Shown piece by piece: positions 1 through 11,685 of a DNA stretch of 64,000 nucleotides. The notes under the pieces were generated by a model. That model was not told the DNA's origin, did no database searches, and was given only the letters and a program-made list of their open reading frames with translations. The position numbers and the translations under genes were made by a program. Source of the DNA: Lasioglossum baleicum. Its lineage: Eukaryota > Arthropoda > Insecta > Hymenoptera > Halictidae. The stretch lies in assembly GCF_051020765.1 (NCBI RefSeq), contig NC_134934.1:9748001-9812000 (forward strand), read 5' to 3'. Numbering within the stretch: the stretch's first letter is position 1; every line of letters begins with the position of its first letter.

Positions 1-223
1 AGAGCCTTTAACATTTTCCTCGTTGATTCGCTGGCAATAGGACTTGTGAAGCTCGGTCAGACAATTCTTCTCGTCCTTGTAAAAATCAGCCTCGAACGGG
101 CTGAACACCTTTTCTTGCCAACCGAAAATACCATCCTCCTCTTCAACAAAATTCGAGTCTCTGGTATCTTCTTCATCCTCGAGAAGTTCTGCGAGCAAAG
201 GTCTTTGCTGTACGATTTTGACT
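1..223 (-). CDS. Internal exon of an unrecognised gene, cut by the left edge
   Basis: The minus strand has a good acceptor (pyrimidine-rich, ending ...ttgttccag) followed by 74 uninterrupted codons that run off the window at position 1. The first exon base completes a split codon. The product is acidic and looks protein-like: it begins VKIVQQRPLLAELLEDEEDT, then has a Glu/Asp-rich stretch, then SPFEADFYKDEKNCLTELHK. No signal peptide, membrane segment or known domain is visible in this piece. The plus-strand frame of the same region and the other minus frame read as less natural protein. The gene would be transcribed away from the rhomboid gene at 2967, so 224-2966 may hold a divergent promoter. 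I do not recognise the family. The upstream exon was not located, so the exon is supported only by its acceptor and open frame. Confidence 0.5.
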
Positions 224-2966
224 CTGGAACAATAAACAAGTCGAAGGTAAATACAATTTAGGAGGTAGAAACAATCTGTGCCAGATGGCCAAGATCTAAT
301 TCCGATCGACACGTTTGCCGTACAATTTTCGTCGGAAAAAAATCTTCTGATTAACTGTACGTTCGGAATGACGGTAACAATGATTCCTGCTGATCTCGTT
401 AATACAGTATATAATTCTTCTATTTCAATTATCCGACAATATATGTGTTTGTTACCTTATCTTGAAGTTATTTATAGACTCGTTGACCCGGTAGTTGGAG
501 GAGATCTTTTTCTTGTGTACTATTTTGGTAGACATTTGATTCGACGTCAATTCTAATGTACCGAGAATGATCTGTACGAGACAAAGCAGATTCGTACACT
601 GACCCGATTAGTGCACCGTGTCAAAATAACCGTCGGCAGACCCCCGATAATGTATTGTTTGTCGATTCTCTTGTTGCTTAGTAACCAGAGCCGCACACCG
701 CGCAGTGTACGTAAGTGCCTGCACTAGTAATGGCCGATTTATAGTATGCATCAAACACAAAACGGTCAATAGAATAATATTTCTTTTGTTTAATTTTCGA
801 TACGTATCCGTGCTGATCGGTTAGTATAAACGCCTACATTGAAATACGTTATTGAATGTTTGTCTGATCGGTGCTGAATGAAGCCGTTCAGTAGTATAAT
901 TCCTGCCGTTTTTAAATAGGCCAAAACGGTTCGTATCATCGAGCACTGTGAAAACACCTTTGTCTCGTGCTCGTTTATGTCCACCTGCGCGTATGGAAGC
1001 CGGTTTTATTCGGCGTTGCTTTTAAATTAGAAATGAAACGTAGTCGGGAGATCCCTGTATCCTGTTGAGTCAGCTTTTCAAGACGGAACTCTTGTATGCA
1101 GTAAAAACAAGCTTTATAGGAACCTTTCACGTCCGAGTGACTATCCGAATAGCGTATATATACACTACCGTGCAGAAGAAAGAAGCGCCCAGTATAATTA
1201 TAAGATATAATGACAAACAATATGTTTATGTTGATTTATTGCATTTAAAGTATTAGATAATCCGCAATAACACATACACATCCTCAGAACTATTCAGTTA
1301 AACAGCGGAATCCTTTTTCAAAACTTATTTAACTGTGTTCTTATTTGATTTTTTACGCTTTTCTATTAAATATGGCCGGATGCTTCTTTCTTTTGCGCAG
1401 CAGTATACACAGGGTGAGTCCGAAGAAACAGAACACTTAAATATCTCCGTTACTTTTCGTTGTACAAAAAAAACTTCTTAGGACAAAGTTACACTGTTTG
1501 AAGGACCACATGTAACGGTGTAAGGGAAAAAATTTTCGAGGTCATTTTTTTATGAGATTTCAAGGTCATCGATACTTAAAAAATGACCTCGAAAATTTTT
1601 TCCCTTACACCGTTACATGTGGCCCTTCAAACAGTGTAACTTTGTCCTAAGAAGTTTTCTTGTACAACGAAAAGTAACGGAGATATTTAGGTGTTCTGTT
1701 TCTTCGGACTCACCCTGTATACAATAAATACGTACGCTATTCGTTTGCCAGACGTAAAATTAATGATGCAATGATGATTAAACACAATCAGAAACGCACA
1801 TGCAAAGATGAGATGAAATTATAAGCACTTACGATTAATTATGTCTGACTAACAACTCTGCGACGACAAACCGTGACATTGTATAATTGCAACATTTTCC
1901 TGGAGATGTAACTCTAATCACTTGGAAAAAGAAACTATTTTATTTTATCAGTCGTCTATTGTTTTTGTTAAAAAATCTGTTTACATAGTTGTCTATGCTG
2001 TTGATAGATATGGAACGGAATTGTTGCAAAATGGTTTAAAATAATTTCCTATTTTTTGAAAATATATGAAATCGTGACCAATTTTTTAGGAATAGATTAT
2101 TTACTGGTATAGGTTATTTACTTGGAAAGAAAATATTCTATCTTGTGAGAAAAATCTATAATAATATCGAGAATCGGTAAAGGAACGATGCCAACGATCT
2201 ACCATCGATTCTCATTCTCAACATTGCGGTACTTTCTATTCGCACGACGCTTGGTCGAGTTCACCTGTTGCGACGTTGACGACCAACTGGCGTGTGCAGC
2301 CTTTGTAAACATATCCCGTTATCCGGACAGCACGTACATTTTTTTGTGATGTAATTAATTATTGTGAAGAAATGAAGAATTCTGTTCGAGAGTAATTTTA
2401 GTCATCGCACTGGTTAGGATTTTCTCGACGCGTCCGCAGGTATTAAGGCTAAGAACACAATCAAGTGAGATATATTATTTACGCACACACATGACACACA
2501 TTCCTGAAATCTGAATCAGAATTTGTATACACCGGTTCAATGCAGTCCTACAATTTTGCATTTGTCGTGCTGATAATATATCTTCCTGATAAGATAAAAT
2601 AGATCGATATCATTCTATGAGTAACAGCATATAGAAATCGATCTATTGGCGACTCGTTCGACGAGTCAGTCAAAGAAACGTTTTCATATGCCGAGTGTAT
2701 ACAACGTGTCTCATTCACATCGTGCTTCATACACATCGCGAACCGTGTTCGATGTGTAATTCATCAAATAATCGTGTAAATTATTGTTAATTTCGATAAA
2801 CGTAGTGAAATATTTTTAGTTTCATTTTCTTTCTCAAATGGTTTGATATTATGAAAATGTTATATATATACAACGGTTCTTTCTGCTGAATTTTAAGTGT
2901 GTAAAACTTTATGGAGTGAATATGAATGTTATTATATTTTTATACAGGGGTTTCAAGCTGATCAGA
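224..2966. other. Divergent intergenic / upstream region of the rhomboid gene
   Basis: No coding exon could be supported here apart from the palindromic element at 1409-1719. The rhomboid start codon is preceded by a likely acceptor (tttttatacag, ending 2946), so its 5' UTR probably comes from an upstream noncoding exon. One candidate ends at about 2439, where cgcag is followed by gtatta, but this is only a guess. The short open frames at 790-984 and 975-1220 look fortuitous. Confidence 0.4.
1409..1719. mobile_element. Palindromic MITE with ACAGGGTGAGTCCGAAG ends
   Basis: The two halves are near-perfect inverted copies of each other (arms about 140 bp). The ends read ACAGGGTGAGTCCGAAG and CTTCGGACTCACCCTGT, and the short centre is near 1550-1575. 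It has no coding capacity. One half of the same family recurs at 18431-18536, so this is a dispersed non-autonomous DNA transposon rather than a local hairpin. The superfamily is unassigned; CAGGGTG ends flanked by TA-rich sequence suggest a Tc1/mariner relative. Confidence 0.75.
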
Positions 2967-4617
2967 ATGACGAGTAATCAAGGAGGAGAATCTGGAGTAA
3001 CAATTCCCTTGCAATATAACAATTCTGTGAGAAACGATATTTACTTACATTTATAATTTGTATTAATTCCTCTATAACGTTTATAATATATCTATGAATC
3101 TATTGTTTGGATATTTTCAGCATTGGAAATCTATATTCGAGAAATATGACCTCGATGGCGATGGAAAAATCTCTTATCAGGAATTGAAAGCTATGATTCA
3201 TAGATCTACATACTCCAATGACATCCCAACCAGGGTTGTCCATGTAATTATGCGGAATGCAGACCTGGATGATTCTGGATACCTAGAGTACCCAGAATTC
3301 ATAGCCATGGTATGTATTTTCCATGATAATTATTTATAATAGCATTATCGCTTCTAACGTTGTATTATATAGATTCACAGGAAGGATATGCAAGGTGTTT
3401 TCGGTCATCTCGTACAGCGATACGTACAGTCTATGGTGCCACAAAGACCAACCCAAAGCGATTATCCAGATGGACAGTACGAAGAGGAATATACTTGCAA
3501 GCCTCCTGCTTTGGCAATGATAATTATATCCATATTGGAAATTACTTTATTTTTGTACGACGTGATCGCGCACAAGTCTTTATCCGTAGAAGGACCCGCA
3601 GCTACTTTGTTTATTTATAATCCACATAAAAGGTTCCAAGCCTGGAGGTATCTAACGTACATGTTCGTACACATAGGGTATGTGCATTTCAAATTTGACG
3701 GTTACGAAATTGCAACCACAGCTTGTCAAATCTAGCTGTGCGGTTGACCGAAACTTAGGAACACACAGACAAGAACAAAGACCGCACTCGACGAGAGAAG
3801 GATGCAACATTTGAATGGCAAGGTACACGCCTTGTCAAAAGTGTGTACTGTCCATTATTTCTCACAGCGGTAAACATACAAAACAACTGTTTATACAGTG
3901 ACTCCCATTAATATTCGGACGCTCTCAAAAAAACGATAACTTTGTTAATATTGGACTATGCGGTTTGAACTTTTTCGAGAAGTTCCGCCTGTTTACCACT
4001 GCGCAGCAGGGTCATTTCCCCTTACGGGAGACATTCAGCCGCACAGCTAGATTTGACAAGCTGTAGGTTTATGTCGGAAACTAATCGTTATACTTATTTT
4101 GAACAGAGTGTTTCATCTGGTGGTAAATCTACTTGTACAGGTAATGTTGGGTATTCCATTAGAAATGGTGCATAAATGGTGGAGGGTATTGACCATTTAC
4201 ATAGCAGGCGTCGTAGCAGGATCTCTTGGTACGTCTGTATCCGATCCTCGGGTGTATTTAGCAGGTGCATCAGGTGGTGTGTACGCGTTAATCACTGCCC
4301 ACGTGGCAACTATTTTAATGAACTGGTCGCAAATGGAATTTGCTGTGTTGCAACTGTTAGTGTTCCTCGTTGTGACTTCGTTTGATATCGGCCAAGCAAT
4401 ATACAATCGCTATGTATTAGACACGAACGATCAAGTTGGTTACGTTGCTCATTTCGCTGGTGCCATTGCGGGGTTACTTGTAGGCATAAATGTCCTGCGT
4501 AATCTAGAAGTGCGAACATGGGAGAAAGTTGTATGGTGGGTCAGTATTATTACCTATACTGTTCTTATGACTGCTGCCATTTTGTGGAATATTTTATACA
4601 GTTCTTACTACGATTAG
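2967..4617 (+). CDS. rho-4: Rhomboid intramembrane serine protease with EF-hands (rhomboid-4 type)
   Basis: Four exons, 2967-3026, 3121-3309, 3373-3677 and 4107-4617, join in phase to 354 codons. Introns are GT-AG; the last is phase 2. The N-terminal cytosolic part has two canonical EF-hand loops, DLDGDGKISYQE (residues 30-41) and DLDDSGYLEYPE (68-79), so calcium control is likely. A first hydrophobic segment lies at about 129-148. The rhomboid core follows: WR at 174-175, the HxxxN oxyanion motif at His188-Asn192, the nucleophile Ser240 in GASGG, and catalytic His300 in AHFAGAIAG. All active-site residues are present. Rhomboids cut membrane proteins inside the bilayer, and several insect members release EGF-receptor ligands; the substrate of this one is not evident. 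The rho-4 name rests on the EF-hands plus rhomboid core, the architecture of Drosophila Rhomboid-4 and vertebrate RHBDL1-3. The ATG at 2967 is the first one after the presumed acceptor at 2946. The third intron carries an inverted-repeat insertion. Confidence 0.92.
3718..4064. mobile_element. Inverted-repeat element in the third rhomboid intron
   Basis: A 26-bp perfect inverted repeat (left arm starting ACAGCTTGTCAAATCTAGCT, right arm its complement ending at 4064) encloses about 295 bp. Inside, from 3897, lies TACAGTGACTCCCATTAATA plus some 80 bp homologous to the right end of the element at 42077-42934. This looks like a truncated Tc1/mariner-like end captured within another element. No coding capacity. 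Confidence 0.6.
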
Positions 4618-4757
4618 TTGTAACGTCGTACTTTCATTTGTCCACCTTCTGACGTTGCCTTCTTCTTTTGCTGGAGGTCAAGTTTGTCTTCTCGTTGAGT
4701 GAACAAACTCAAGCACAAATTCTCAGTTGAACTGTTACGAGGAGATATGTCAATTAT

Positions 4758-5489
4758 ATTGGGTTGGAACGAAAGTTCGTAGCGTTTGTAAATTAAAATT
4801 GAAAGCTACAATTCATAGATTTATTCGATAACGTATTTTCCGTTCTGTTCTATTACTTCTTGCCATTTTCGAGGTACAGTCAGCGGCAATAATAAGTGGG
4901 CACCCTTAAAAATCGCATTACTTTTTAGAAATTGGTCCAGAGGACTTGAATTTTTTAAAGATGTTAGACCGGCTAGTTCGTTAGAGAATAAGTAAACCAA
5001 AATTTATTACGATTGCAATTGGTAGGAATTATACAAAATTTTAAAAAATGATGTTTTGTCAACTTTTGTATCTAGGCCTGTAACGATAATTTAAAAAATG
5101 TGTTTGATAGATTTCAGTAACATATATGCATACTGAAAATTACATCGAAACCGGTCAACATTGCAATGAGCTACATACGTTTAAAGATGAGAGCTTAAGG
5201 GTAAAAGTCGCAGATTTTCAGTATTAAAATTTTGTATAATTCCTACCAATTGCAATCGTAATAAATTTTTGTTTACTTATTCTCTAGCGAACTAGCCGGT
5301 CTAATATCTTAAAAAAATTCAAGTCCTTTGGACCAATTTCTAAAAAGTTATGCGATTTCTAAGGGTGTCCACTTTATTATTGCCGCTGACTGTAACTTCT
5401 CGTGTTATTGAATAAACACATGAATAAATAGCTTGATTTTATCTTCGATTCTTAATTTGAAAACGCTGCGAACTTTCTTTCCAACCCAA
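4758..5489. mobile_element. Mariner-type MITE (TTGGGTTGGAACGAAAGTTC ends) carrying a nested element
   Basis: The left end TTGGGTTGGAACGAAAGTTC and right end GAACTTTCTTTCCAACCCAA are inverted repeats flanked by TA on both sides, the mariner target. The TTGGGTTGG start is typical of mariner-derived ends in insects. Without the nested insertion it is only about 214 bp and cannot encode a transposase. It lies just 3' of the rhomboid stop codon and may be within its 3' UTR. Confidence 0.75.
4877..5392. mobile_element. Nested Tc1/mariner-like MITE with CAGTCAGCGGCAATAATAA ends
   Basis: Ends CAGTCAGCGGCAATAATAAG and its complement are flanked by TA at 4875-4876 and 5393-5394. The arms extend about 100 bp or more: the sub-terminal CTTAAAAATCGCATTACTTT and GAAATTGGTCC both reappear inverted. 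It interrupts the mariner-type MITE 4758-5489, so it is the younger of the two. No transposase is visible. Confidence 0.78.
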
Positions 5490-7547
5490 TAGCACATACC
5501 TTGCATTTTTAAATAACGTATTCTACAACGAGTATAGTTACACCTGTTTCATAGGTGTATAAGGACTACTGTTATATTACATACTGTGATACGAGATGCC
5601 TGTATGTAACACGAAAAGTAGATGTTAAATATGATAGAAATTTCAACGTGTTGACAACATTAATGGAATTACTTTTGAGTCAGAAATTAACGAACAACGA
5701 TTCAAATTTAAAGTAATCAAACTTTCTAGGCTGAAGTCAAACTCGGGCAGCTAAATTATAATGATCGAACTACATGGAGCTAAATATAACCACATTCTAA
5801 AGAGATGAAGCTTTTTCTTACGACTAAAAATAATCTAAAGATAAAATGTGCTATCGTTAGTTAATTTTCAGAGGTGTATCGCAACGGTTTCGTAATGTTC
5901 GGGCAACAACAATATTTCGTGTTAAAGTTGTACGCAAAATATTTGTTGGCACGGGGAAACTGTTAACGGTAATCTCGTCAATTTGGATATGATAAGTTAC
6001 TGCAATTAATTACTTCATGTATTTATGATTCACTATATCATGTACCTGATTTGCAACTTACTGATGCGTAATGGAAATACTTTGAGCATATGCGTAAGAT
6101 GCACAGAAACCATGGTGCTGTCGAACTGGAAAGTTTAAGTGAAGAAAACGTACACTTCTAGGTGCTATGTGTAGATCTAATAACGAGGTGTTAATTTATA
6201 GAATTAACGAAACATCGTACGGACACGTATTATCACTGAACAAATGAAAATTTTGAGAAACACTTACAATATACCAAAAAAGTATTTTCATTCGAAAGTA
6301 TATACCCGTGAATCATGGGGTATATTTTTTGGATCAATAGCCTTAAGATTATTATAAATTATCATTTTACCAGCAGTAGATCTTTAATATCTCTAATGGT
6401 TATTTAATTCTGTTACGCATAATGATACTAATTTTGCTACTTAGTGATTAAGATCGATCTATGAAACAAATGTTCCAAGTGTTCTTAAAGTATGTATCTA
6501 CGTTTAGACTTTGTCGCGCGTAAATGAGACATCGTTTCAAGCAATGCAATGCTGATCGCGGCAGTTAATATAATTTCTTTATTCATCTGAAGATGACAAA
6601 TTTATAATTAAATGAGTAAACTATAAATCGTAACAAAACGAAAGTTACTGTTACGTACAATTTCGTGACAAATTAACCGAGCGTCTAGAAGTCTTCTACT
6701 TTTCATTATGTTTTTTCTCCTGGCGGACGTTACGTTTTTTCTAACGCGCACATATAATTTTAAAATCGTCGAGAATGAACAGCGAATAATGAGAAAATTG
6801 TTCTGCAAATTTATTGGAATGATCTGCCAGATCGGGAACGTTTATTTATTTCGAAAGACGTAAATAACAAACTACAGCCTCGGAAAAGAAAGTATTACTC
6901 CGTGAAAGTATGAGTACGAGTTAAATGTAATGACGATCTCGAAAGACAGGGTGAAACGCGTATCACAAGAACCGCAGTAACAACAGGACTTCGATGTTAT
7001 CGAACATAAGGATTTGTTAAGGAACCTCGTCTCCTATTCGTTAATCATATTTATTATACAATTTTTCGCGTCTTAAGTATCTGTTCATATATACTTAATA
7101 TATATGTAATTACCTCTCGTTTGTAAGTTTTGTAATAAATGTCGAATAAAAGAAGAACCTGAAAAATGCACACTAATTATTCCGACCGAATGAAATAATT
7201 AGTAATAACTAGACTCCCCCCCCCCCGGATGTTTATGCAAATGCACATTTTTATAGAAAGCACGGAAAATTCTCTGAAAATATATTTATTATTTTGCACT
7301 TTTTGCATAATGCATGTTTTTATGTTTTTTATTTTGCGCTTTTTGCATATATGCATATGTTTTTATGTTCTATATTTAAAAACATATGCAATAACTTGTT
7401 GCATGACGAGATGAACTCGCGCAAAATTGAATATTTATTAAAGTTCATTTAAGCACTTCGCCTGCCGCAATAGAAAAATTGGAAACAGTGGGTTTGCCGT
7501 GAAATGTTTGCTTGGGAATATACATGAATTATATTAGTCATTTAGAA
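5490..7547. other. AT-rich region, possible rhomboid 3' UTR; no gene seen
   Basis: No credible coding frame is present. Overlapping AATAAA hexamers at about 7134-7149 are a possible poly(A) site for the upstream rhomboid transcript, but the UTR cannot be traced. A short C-run lies near 7211. Confidence 0.35.
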
Positions 7548-7711
7548 CAGTGCTCCCCAACCTTTTTATCGCCGCGGACCGGTCAACGTTTGATAATTTT
7601 ACCGCGGCACGCTGAAGGGGGGGGGGGGGGGTGTTTTTAAATAATTGTATTTTATGTTCCTTGGGCAGCCCGGTACCATTTGATCCACGGACCGGGGGTT
7701 GGGGACCACTG
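7548..7711. mobile_element. hAT-type MITE with perfect 8-bp target duplication
   Basis: The 164-bp insert begins CAGTGCTCCCCAACC and ends GGTTGGGGACCACTG. It is flanked on both sides by ATTTAGAA (7540-7547 and 7712-7719). An 8-bp duplication and CAGTG...CACTG ends are hallmarks of the hAT superfamily. It contains a 15-G run and no open frame of note. Confidence 0.85.
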
Positions 7712-7908
7712 ATTTAGAAAACATACCCGCGGTGACAGTGAAAGTAATTGCTGTTATAGGAAAAAATAATATTGGATTAACGAAATTAATACAAATCTCA
7801 GATATTTTAAACAATGAATTTGTACAAGATGCGTATAATTATGCACCGCTTGCATCGTGTGACGTGGAGCGATCATTTTTTAATTTTTACGGAGAAGCGT
7901 CAACACCG

Positions 7909-8146
7909 CAGGGTTACCATTTTCTAGTCTCGCCAGGCCCCTTACCCCTCCGCCCCTCGCCCAGCTTGTCTGCTGAGTCCGCCCCACTCTTCCCACTAAC
8001 ACTGACGCGTACCACGTGGAGCAAACTAATTGTAAGTTAGCGGTACGCGTCAGTGTTAGTGGGAAGAGTGGGGCGGACTCAGCAGACAAGCAGGGTGAGG
8101 AGCGGAAGGGTAAGGGGCCTGGCGAGAGTAGAATATGGCAACCCTG
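7909..8146. mobile_element. GC-rich palindromic element with CAGGGTTACCA / TGGCAACCCTG ends
   Basis: Two arms of about 105 bp (ACTCTTCCCACTAACACTGA and its complement are part of them) flank a short AT-rich centre near 8015-8040. The termini resemble hAT ends, but no convincing 8-bp duplication is left. Much more GC-rich than its surroundings. Confidence 0.65.
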
Positions 8147-8303
8147 GTCAATAGCATCCAATTTGAATTAATAATCGATGCATCCAATCGAATTAATAAT
8201 CGTTAATGTTGTATATTTCCCCTGCATATTGGCATATTTTCCGTGCACAAAAGCGCATATGTTTCTTACATATTTATCGTGCATAAACATCCGGAGTCTA
8301 GTA

Positions 8304-8517
8304 TTAGGTTGTCCCAAAAGTTCCTTCCGGAATGTGTTCCTTTAATGTTGCTAAATAAATACAAACAATGCGATAATCTTTATGTTGATGTTTTAGTACT
8401 TCCTAACATGAATTTGCATTATGTGCATGAATCGAAAACCAACTTTTGGGACAACCTAATATTTATTTAGCAATATTAAAAGAATACATTCCGGAAGGAA
8501 CTTTTGGGACAACCTAA
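8304..8517. mobile_element. Mariner-type MITE with TTAGGTTGTCCCAAAAGTTC ends, possibly composite
   Basis: TIRs of about 55 bp start TTAGGTTGTCCCAAAAGTTC and end GAACTTTTGGGACAACCTAA, with TA on both sides. A third copy of the end (AACTTTTGGGACAACCTAA) lies internally at about 8440-8459, suggesting a nested or duplicated right end. No transposase. Confidence 0.75.
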
Positions 8518-8519
8518 TA

Positions 8520-9959
8520 TAATATGTATAACCTTCACTAGGAAGAGTTACGTTCTCTAAATAGGATACAATTGACGGATGATCGTACGATGAGCAGGAG
8601 GGGATCCGGTCGTTATACAATAATAACAAGTATATCAGTATCTTCGGGCAGGTACGACACTATTCGGTATCATTTTTATATACAACATATATATGTATGT
8701 ATGTATATTTCTTCAGTCCTGTGTTATCATATTTCTCAGTAACAAAAGTGATATCGTTAAATTCTATTCGAACAATCAACTGTACAGCAACGATCCACGA
8801 TTTATCGATTTCGAACATTGAAATTCAAATTGAAATTGTGCACATTCACTGCAAACGAAGGCCAACAGTGACCTGGAGCCCAGCCTTATGCTCACATATC
8901 TCGACAGTCACCGGTAATTGCGATTTTATCGATATAAGTGTATAATCCAACCGGCATTAGCGTAAACGTTTGCTGAAACGTACGTACCAGCCGGTGAACG
9001 ATTTAAACCTGAACCATTCGAATAAAAAAGCATTCTAAACTTGTCTCTTGGAAACGGTCTGGTTGTTTCCTCGAAATCTGATGTACGCTCTGTATATCCT
9101 TCTGGGACGGGTTTGGTTAGAGTCGGTGGAGTGGGTGAGAGGCGGGGGAGGGGGTGCCAGTTATTATAACGGAGGTGATTTTTATTTCAACAAAAATAAC
9201 AATTTACATTGAACTGTTTTGATAATAATATTACCGTGTATGCTATACCTGTAGTTTACTGTAGGCGGGGTATGCTCTCGCTCGCTATTAATTTTAGTTA
9301 ATTTATCTGAATTAATCGCGTTGATAGCGGGTTCGTAGGTAATATCGCTTCTTAGCATTTTCTGAATGATTTTTATCTTTCTGTTTCTCTGCTTGTTATC
9401 ACGCGACATATCCTTTTATTTGTTTGTCATCCGTCTCTTTCCGTGGCTTCTCTCGCATCGTATGCATTGGTCGAGGGACAATTCTCCTAAAAGGGAAGCT
9501 GACCGCCACCTCGTCGGTGTTGTCGTTCTCTTTTGCTTTTTGTAATCTATGTACAGTGTACAGAGTGGTTTTCGTTAGGGGTGCCGAACAATAGACATCG
9601 AGATCCTCGTGACTGGATCACAAACGAGTACGTACAGGCTTATCGAACATTGAAAACCGTTTTGACTTTTACGCAACTCTCGAGAGAAGGTGGGAGTTCC
9701 GGTGAACCTAGCAACTACTCCCTTCACGTCTCTCCTCCATGGCGCGATATCAATTTTTACATTCGATACGTAGCGGACAGACTCGGTGGACCCACCTTTC
9801 CATTTTCCACCGAGTAAACGAAAACGGTAGATCTAACCGATTTATCCGGGACGCGTGTCAAAATGATTTCGCACCGCAGGGGCACTCGGGGGCACGAGAG
9901 TTCGCGACATGATAGAAATGCAATAGTTACAAATATGAAATGAGCATCTTATCGAATAG
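8520..9959. other. Intergenic, no gene seen
   Basis: Holds ATGT-rich simple sequence near 8690 and a G-rich stretch near 9130-9155. The open frame at 9533-9817 has no recognisable domain and is treated as chance. Confidence 0.35.
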
Positions 9960-9967
9960 GGCCAGAC

Positions 9968-10321
9968 CACGGTGTATTATAGAGATGTTACGACTAAGCA
10001 CCCCTCTGTAAGGTTGACGTTTTGTGATAGATAGAGGTTAGTTCATCGCCAGTGTCGCCAGAAAGTGACCAAACCAGCACTCGAGGGGAATACAAGGTAC
10101 CCCCTCTCTGATGACCAGAGTAGAGTAATATATGTGACACGTTGCGCGTGCGCGGCGCAAGACTGTGCTGTAGACTGGACTGGTCATCAGAGAGGGGGTA
10201 TTTGATTCCCCTCGATTGCTGGCGACCTGGCGACACTGTTCGTCGCTAGATGGCATACTACTAATCTCTATCTATCTCAACTTTTCTAAGGGAAGTCTGA
10301 ACACCTCTATAATACACCGTG
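9968..10321. mobile_element. hAT-like element with 8-bp duplication GGCCAGAC
   Basis: Termini CACGGTGTATTATAGAGATG and, inverted, CACGGTGTATTATAGAGGTG bound a 354-bp insert. GGCCAGAC is found directly on both sides (9960-9967 and 10322-10329). Inside is a second palindrome (about 10040-10250) with GCCAGTGTCGCCAG and its complement, resembling the SINE-like GC-rich MITE family at 52794. A related half-copy seems to follow at 10330-10440. No transposase frame. Confidence 0.8.
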
Positions 10322-10561
10322 GGCCAGACTTAGGTGACTAGCGATAGAGATAGAACTGTCTTCAGCAGTGACGCCAGATCGGGGAAATCGAGGAGAATAT
10401 AGTTTACCCCCTCTCTGATAACCAGATTAATACGTGAAACAGTCTACGGTCTTAGTGGGGGATGTTGGAGTATGCCCATGGTGGTGGAATGGGATAGTTG
10501 AAGGGGAGAAGGCGGAGTGGGGAAAATCGACCGTTTTTGGTCGATTCTGGCAACACTAGCC

Positions 10562-10733
10562 TTCAGAGACCTTCTGCATCATCAAGATTTGTGTCCCCAC
10601 TCTACCTTCCCCTTCCACGATCCGGCCACGTGACGCGTTCCGTCTCTGTCGTGCTTGCGTCCGGAACTGGCAAAGAGGGGCTAACTTCTTCCCCTCAATT
10701 CGTGCTCCCTCCCCTCATCTGGCAACACTGGTC
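10562..10733. mobile_element. Diverged copy of the CAGAGTCGCCAGAT hAT-type MITE family
   Basis: Shares GTGTCCCCACTCTACCTTCC and ATTCGTGCTCCCTCCCCTC with the copies at 15176-15285 and 52794-52929, and ends ATCTGGCAACACTGG. The left end has decayed. Confidence 0.65.
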
Positions 10734-10873
10734 GCTAATGCTCGATAGACCTATACGCACAAGTGATGCCTTACAATATTACGTTATGGCGTCTAGAAAT
10801 CTCTAACTTAGATGATTTGCCTTTTGTTGCATCAACGATATAGTCGTCTATGTACGTGTACGTGTGCCTACGT

Positions 10874-10876
<3 letters not shown>

Positions 10877-10919
<43 letters not shown>
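10877..10919. repeat. (TC)n microsatellite
   Basis: A perfect run of about 21 TC dinucleotides. Confidence 0.97.
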
Positions 10920-10924
<5 letters not shown>

Positions 10925-11243
10925 GTCCATTATCTCTGTTTCCTTCTCATTCACTCCGCTACTTTTTTTTTAAGTCTCAAGTATTCTGTAAAAAATTCGA
11001 ATTCACACCGTTCCCAGTTTTTAAACATCGCTCTCCCCGGGATAAAAATCGCATCCTGCATCCACGTGAAAACTACTGTTGAATTTTCATGAATTTGCTG
11101 GTAAGTATTGAATTATTAAATAAATTATACAAGATGTGTTCGACTATAGGTGGCTATCCTTCGAGTTAATAATTTTACATAAAATAAGACGAACGTTCTG
11201 AAATTTTAAATCCTCCCCTACGTTAATATTTCTAAGCGTGATT

Positions 11244-11378
11244 ACTAGACTCCGGATCTTGATGCAAAAGTTCGCGAATTAATTGCAAGACACAGGAGAT
11301 AAATATAGATTTGTATTTTTCATTTAATTTCATTTCATACTCGTTTTTTTCATAAATACGTGAAATCCAGAGTCTAGT
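11244..11378. mobile_element. Short MITE with CTAGACTCCGGATC ends
   Basis: Inverted ends TACTAGACTCCGGATCTTGA and ...GTGAAATCCAGAGTCTAG enclose about 135 bp of AT-rich DNA. Same family as 37602-37768 and 60894-61053, with a single left end at about 32317. Confidence 0.65.
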
Positions 11379-11548
11379 GATTACAGTGTATTGGGTCGGT
11401 AACGTAATTTGACACTCGTGACGTTCTCGGAAGTCGTTGCACAAAAAGATTCTTCGTCCATTTTCGTTCTAGTTCTGTTAAGTGTGTTTTTATTCGCAAT
11501 TTCATTGATTCATCCGAAATCGAGTAATTAAATGACGATGGCAAGGGG

Positions 11549-11683
11549 TTAATCAATAAAATATTTTCTTATTTACTCTTTCTGGCAAAAGATCTTCGAA
11601 CAAAAGGGGCAATATCTTATTCATTAAAATTCATTGCTTGAACAGAAAAATTGGGCTCTGTAATTACTTTCTTGCCAACCCAA
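11549..11683. mobile_element. Truncated mariner-type MITE, inverted copy of 15605-15798
   Basis: Ends CTTTCTTGCCAACCCAA before TA at 11684-11685. Read in reverse, it aligns over about 130 bp with 15605-15725 (shared GTTCAAGCAA, GAATAAGATATT and AAGAAAATATTTTATTG). The other end is missing. Confidence 0.7.
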
Positions 11684-11685
11684 TA

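Noticed and set aside
9533..9817. A 94-codon plus-strand frame
   Set aside because: Reads smoothly but has no domain, ATG context or splice partners.
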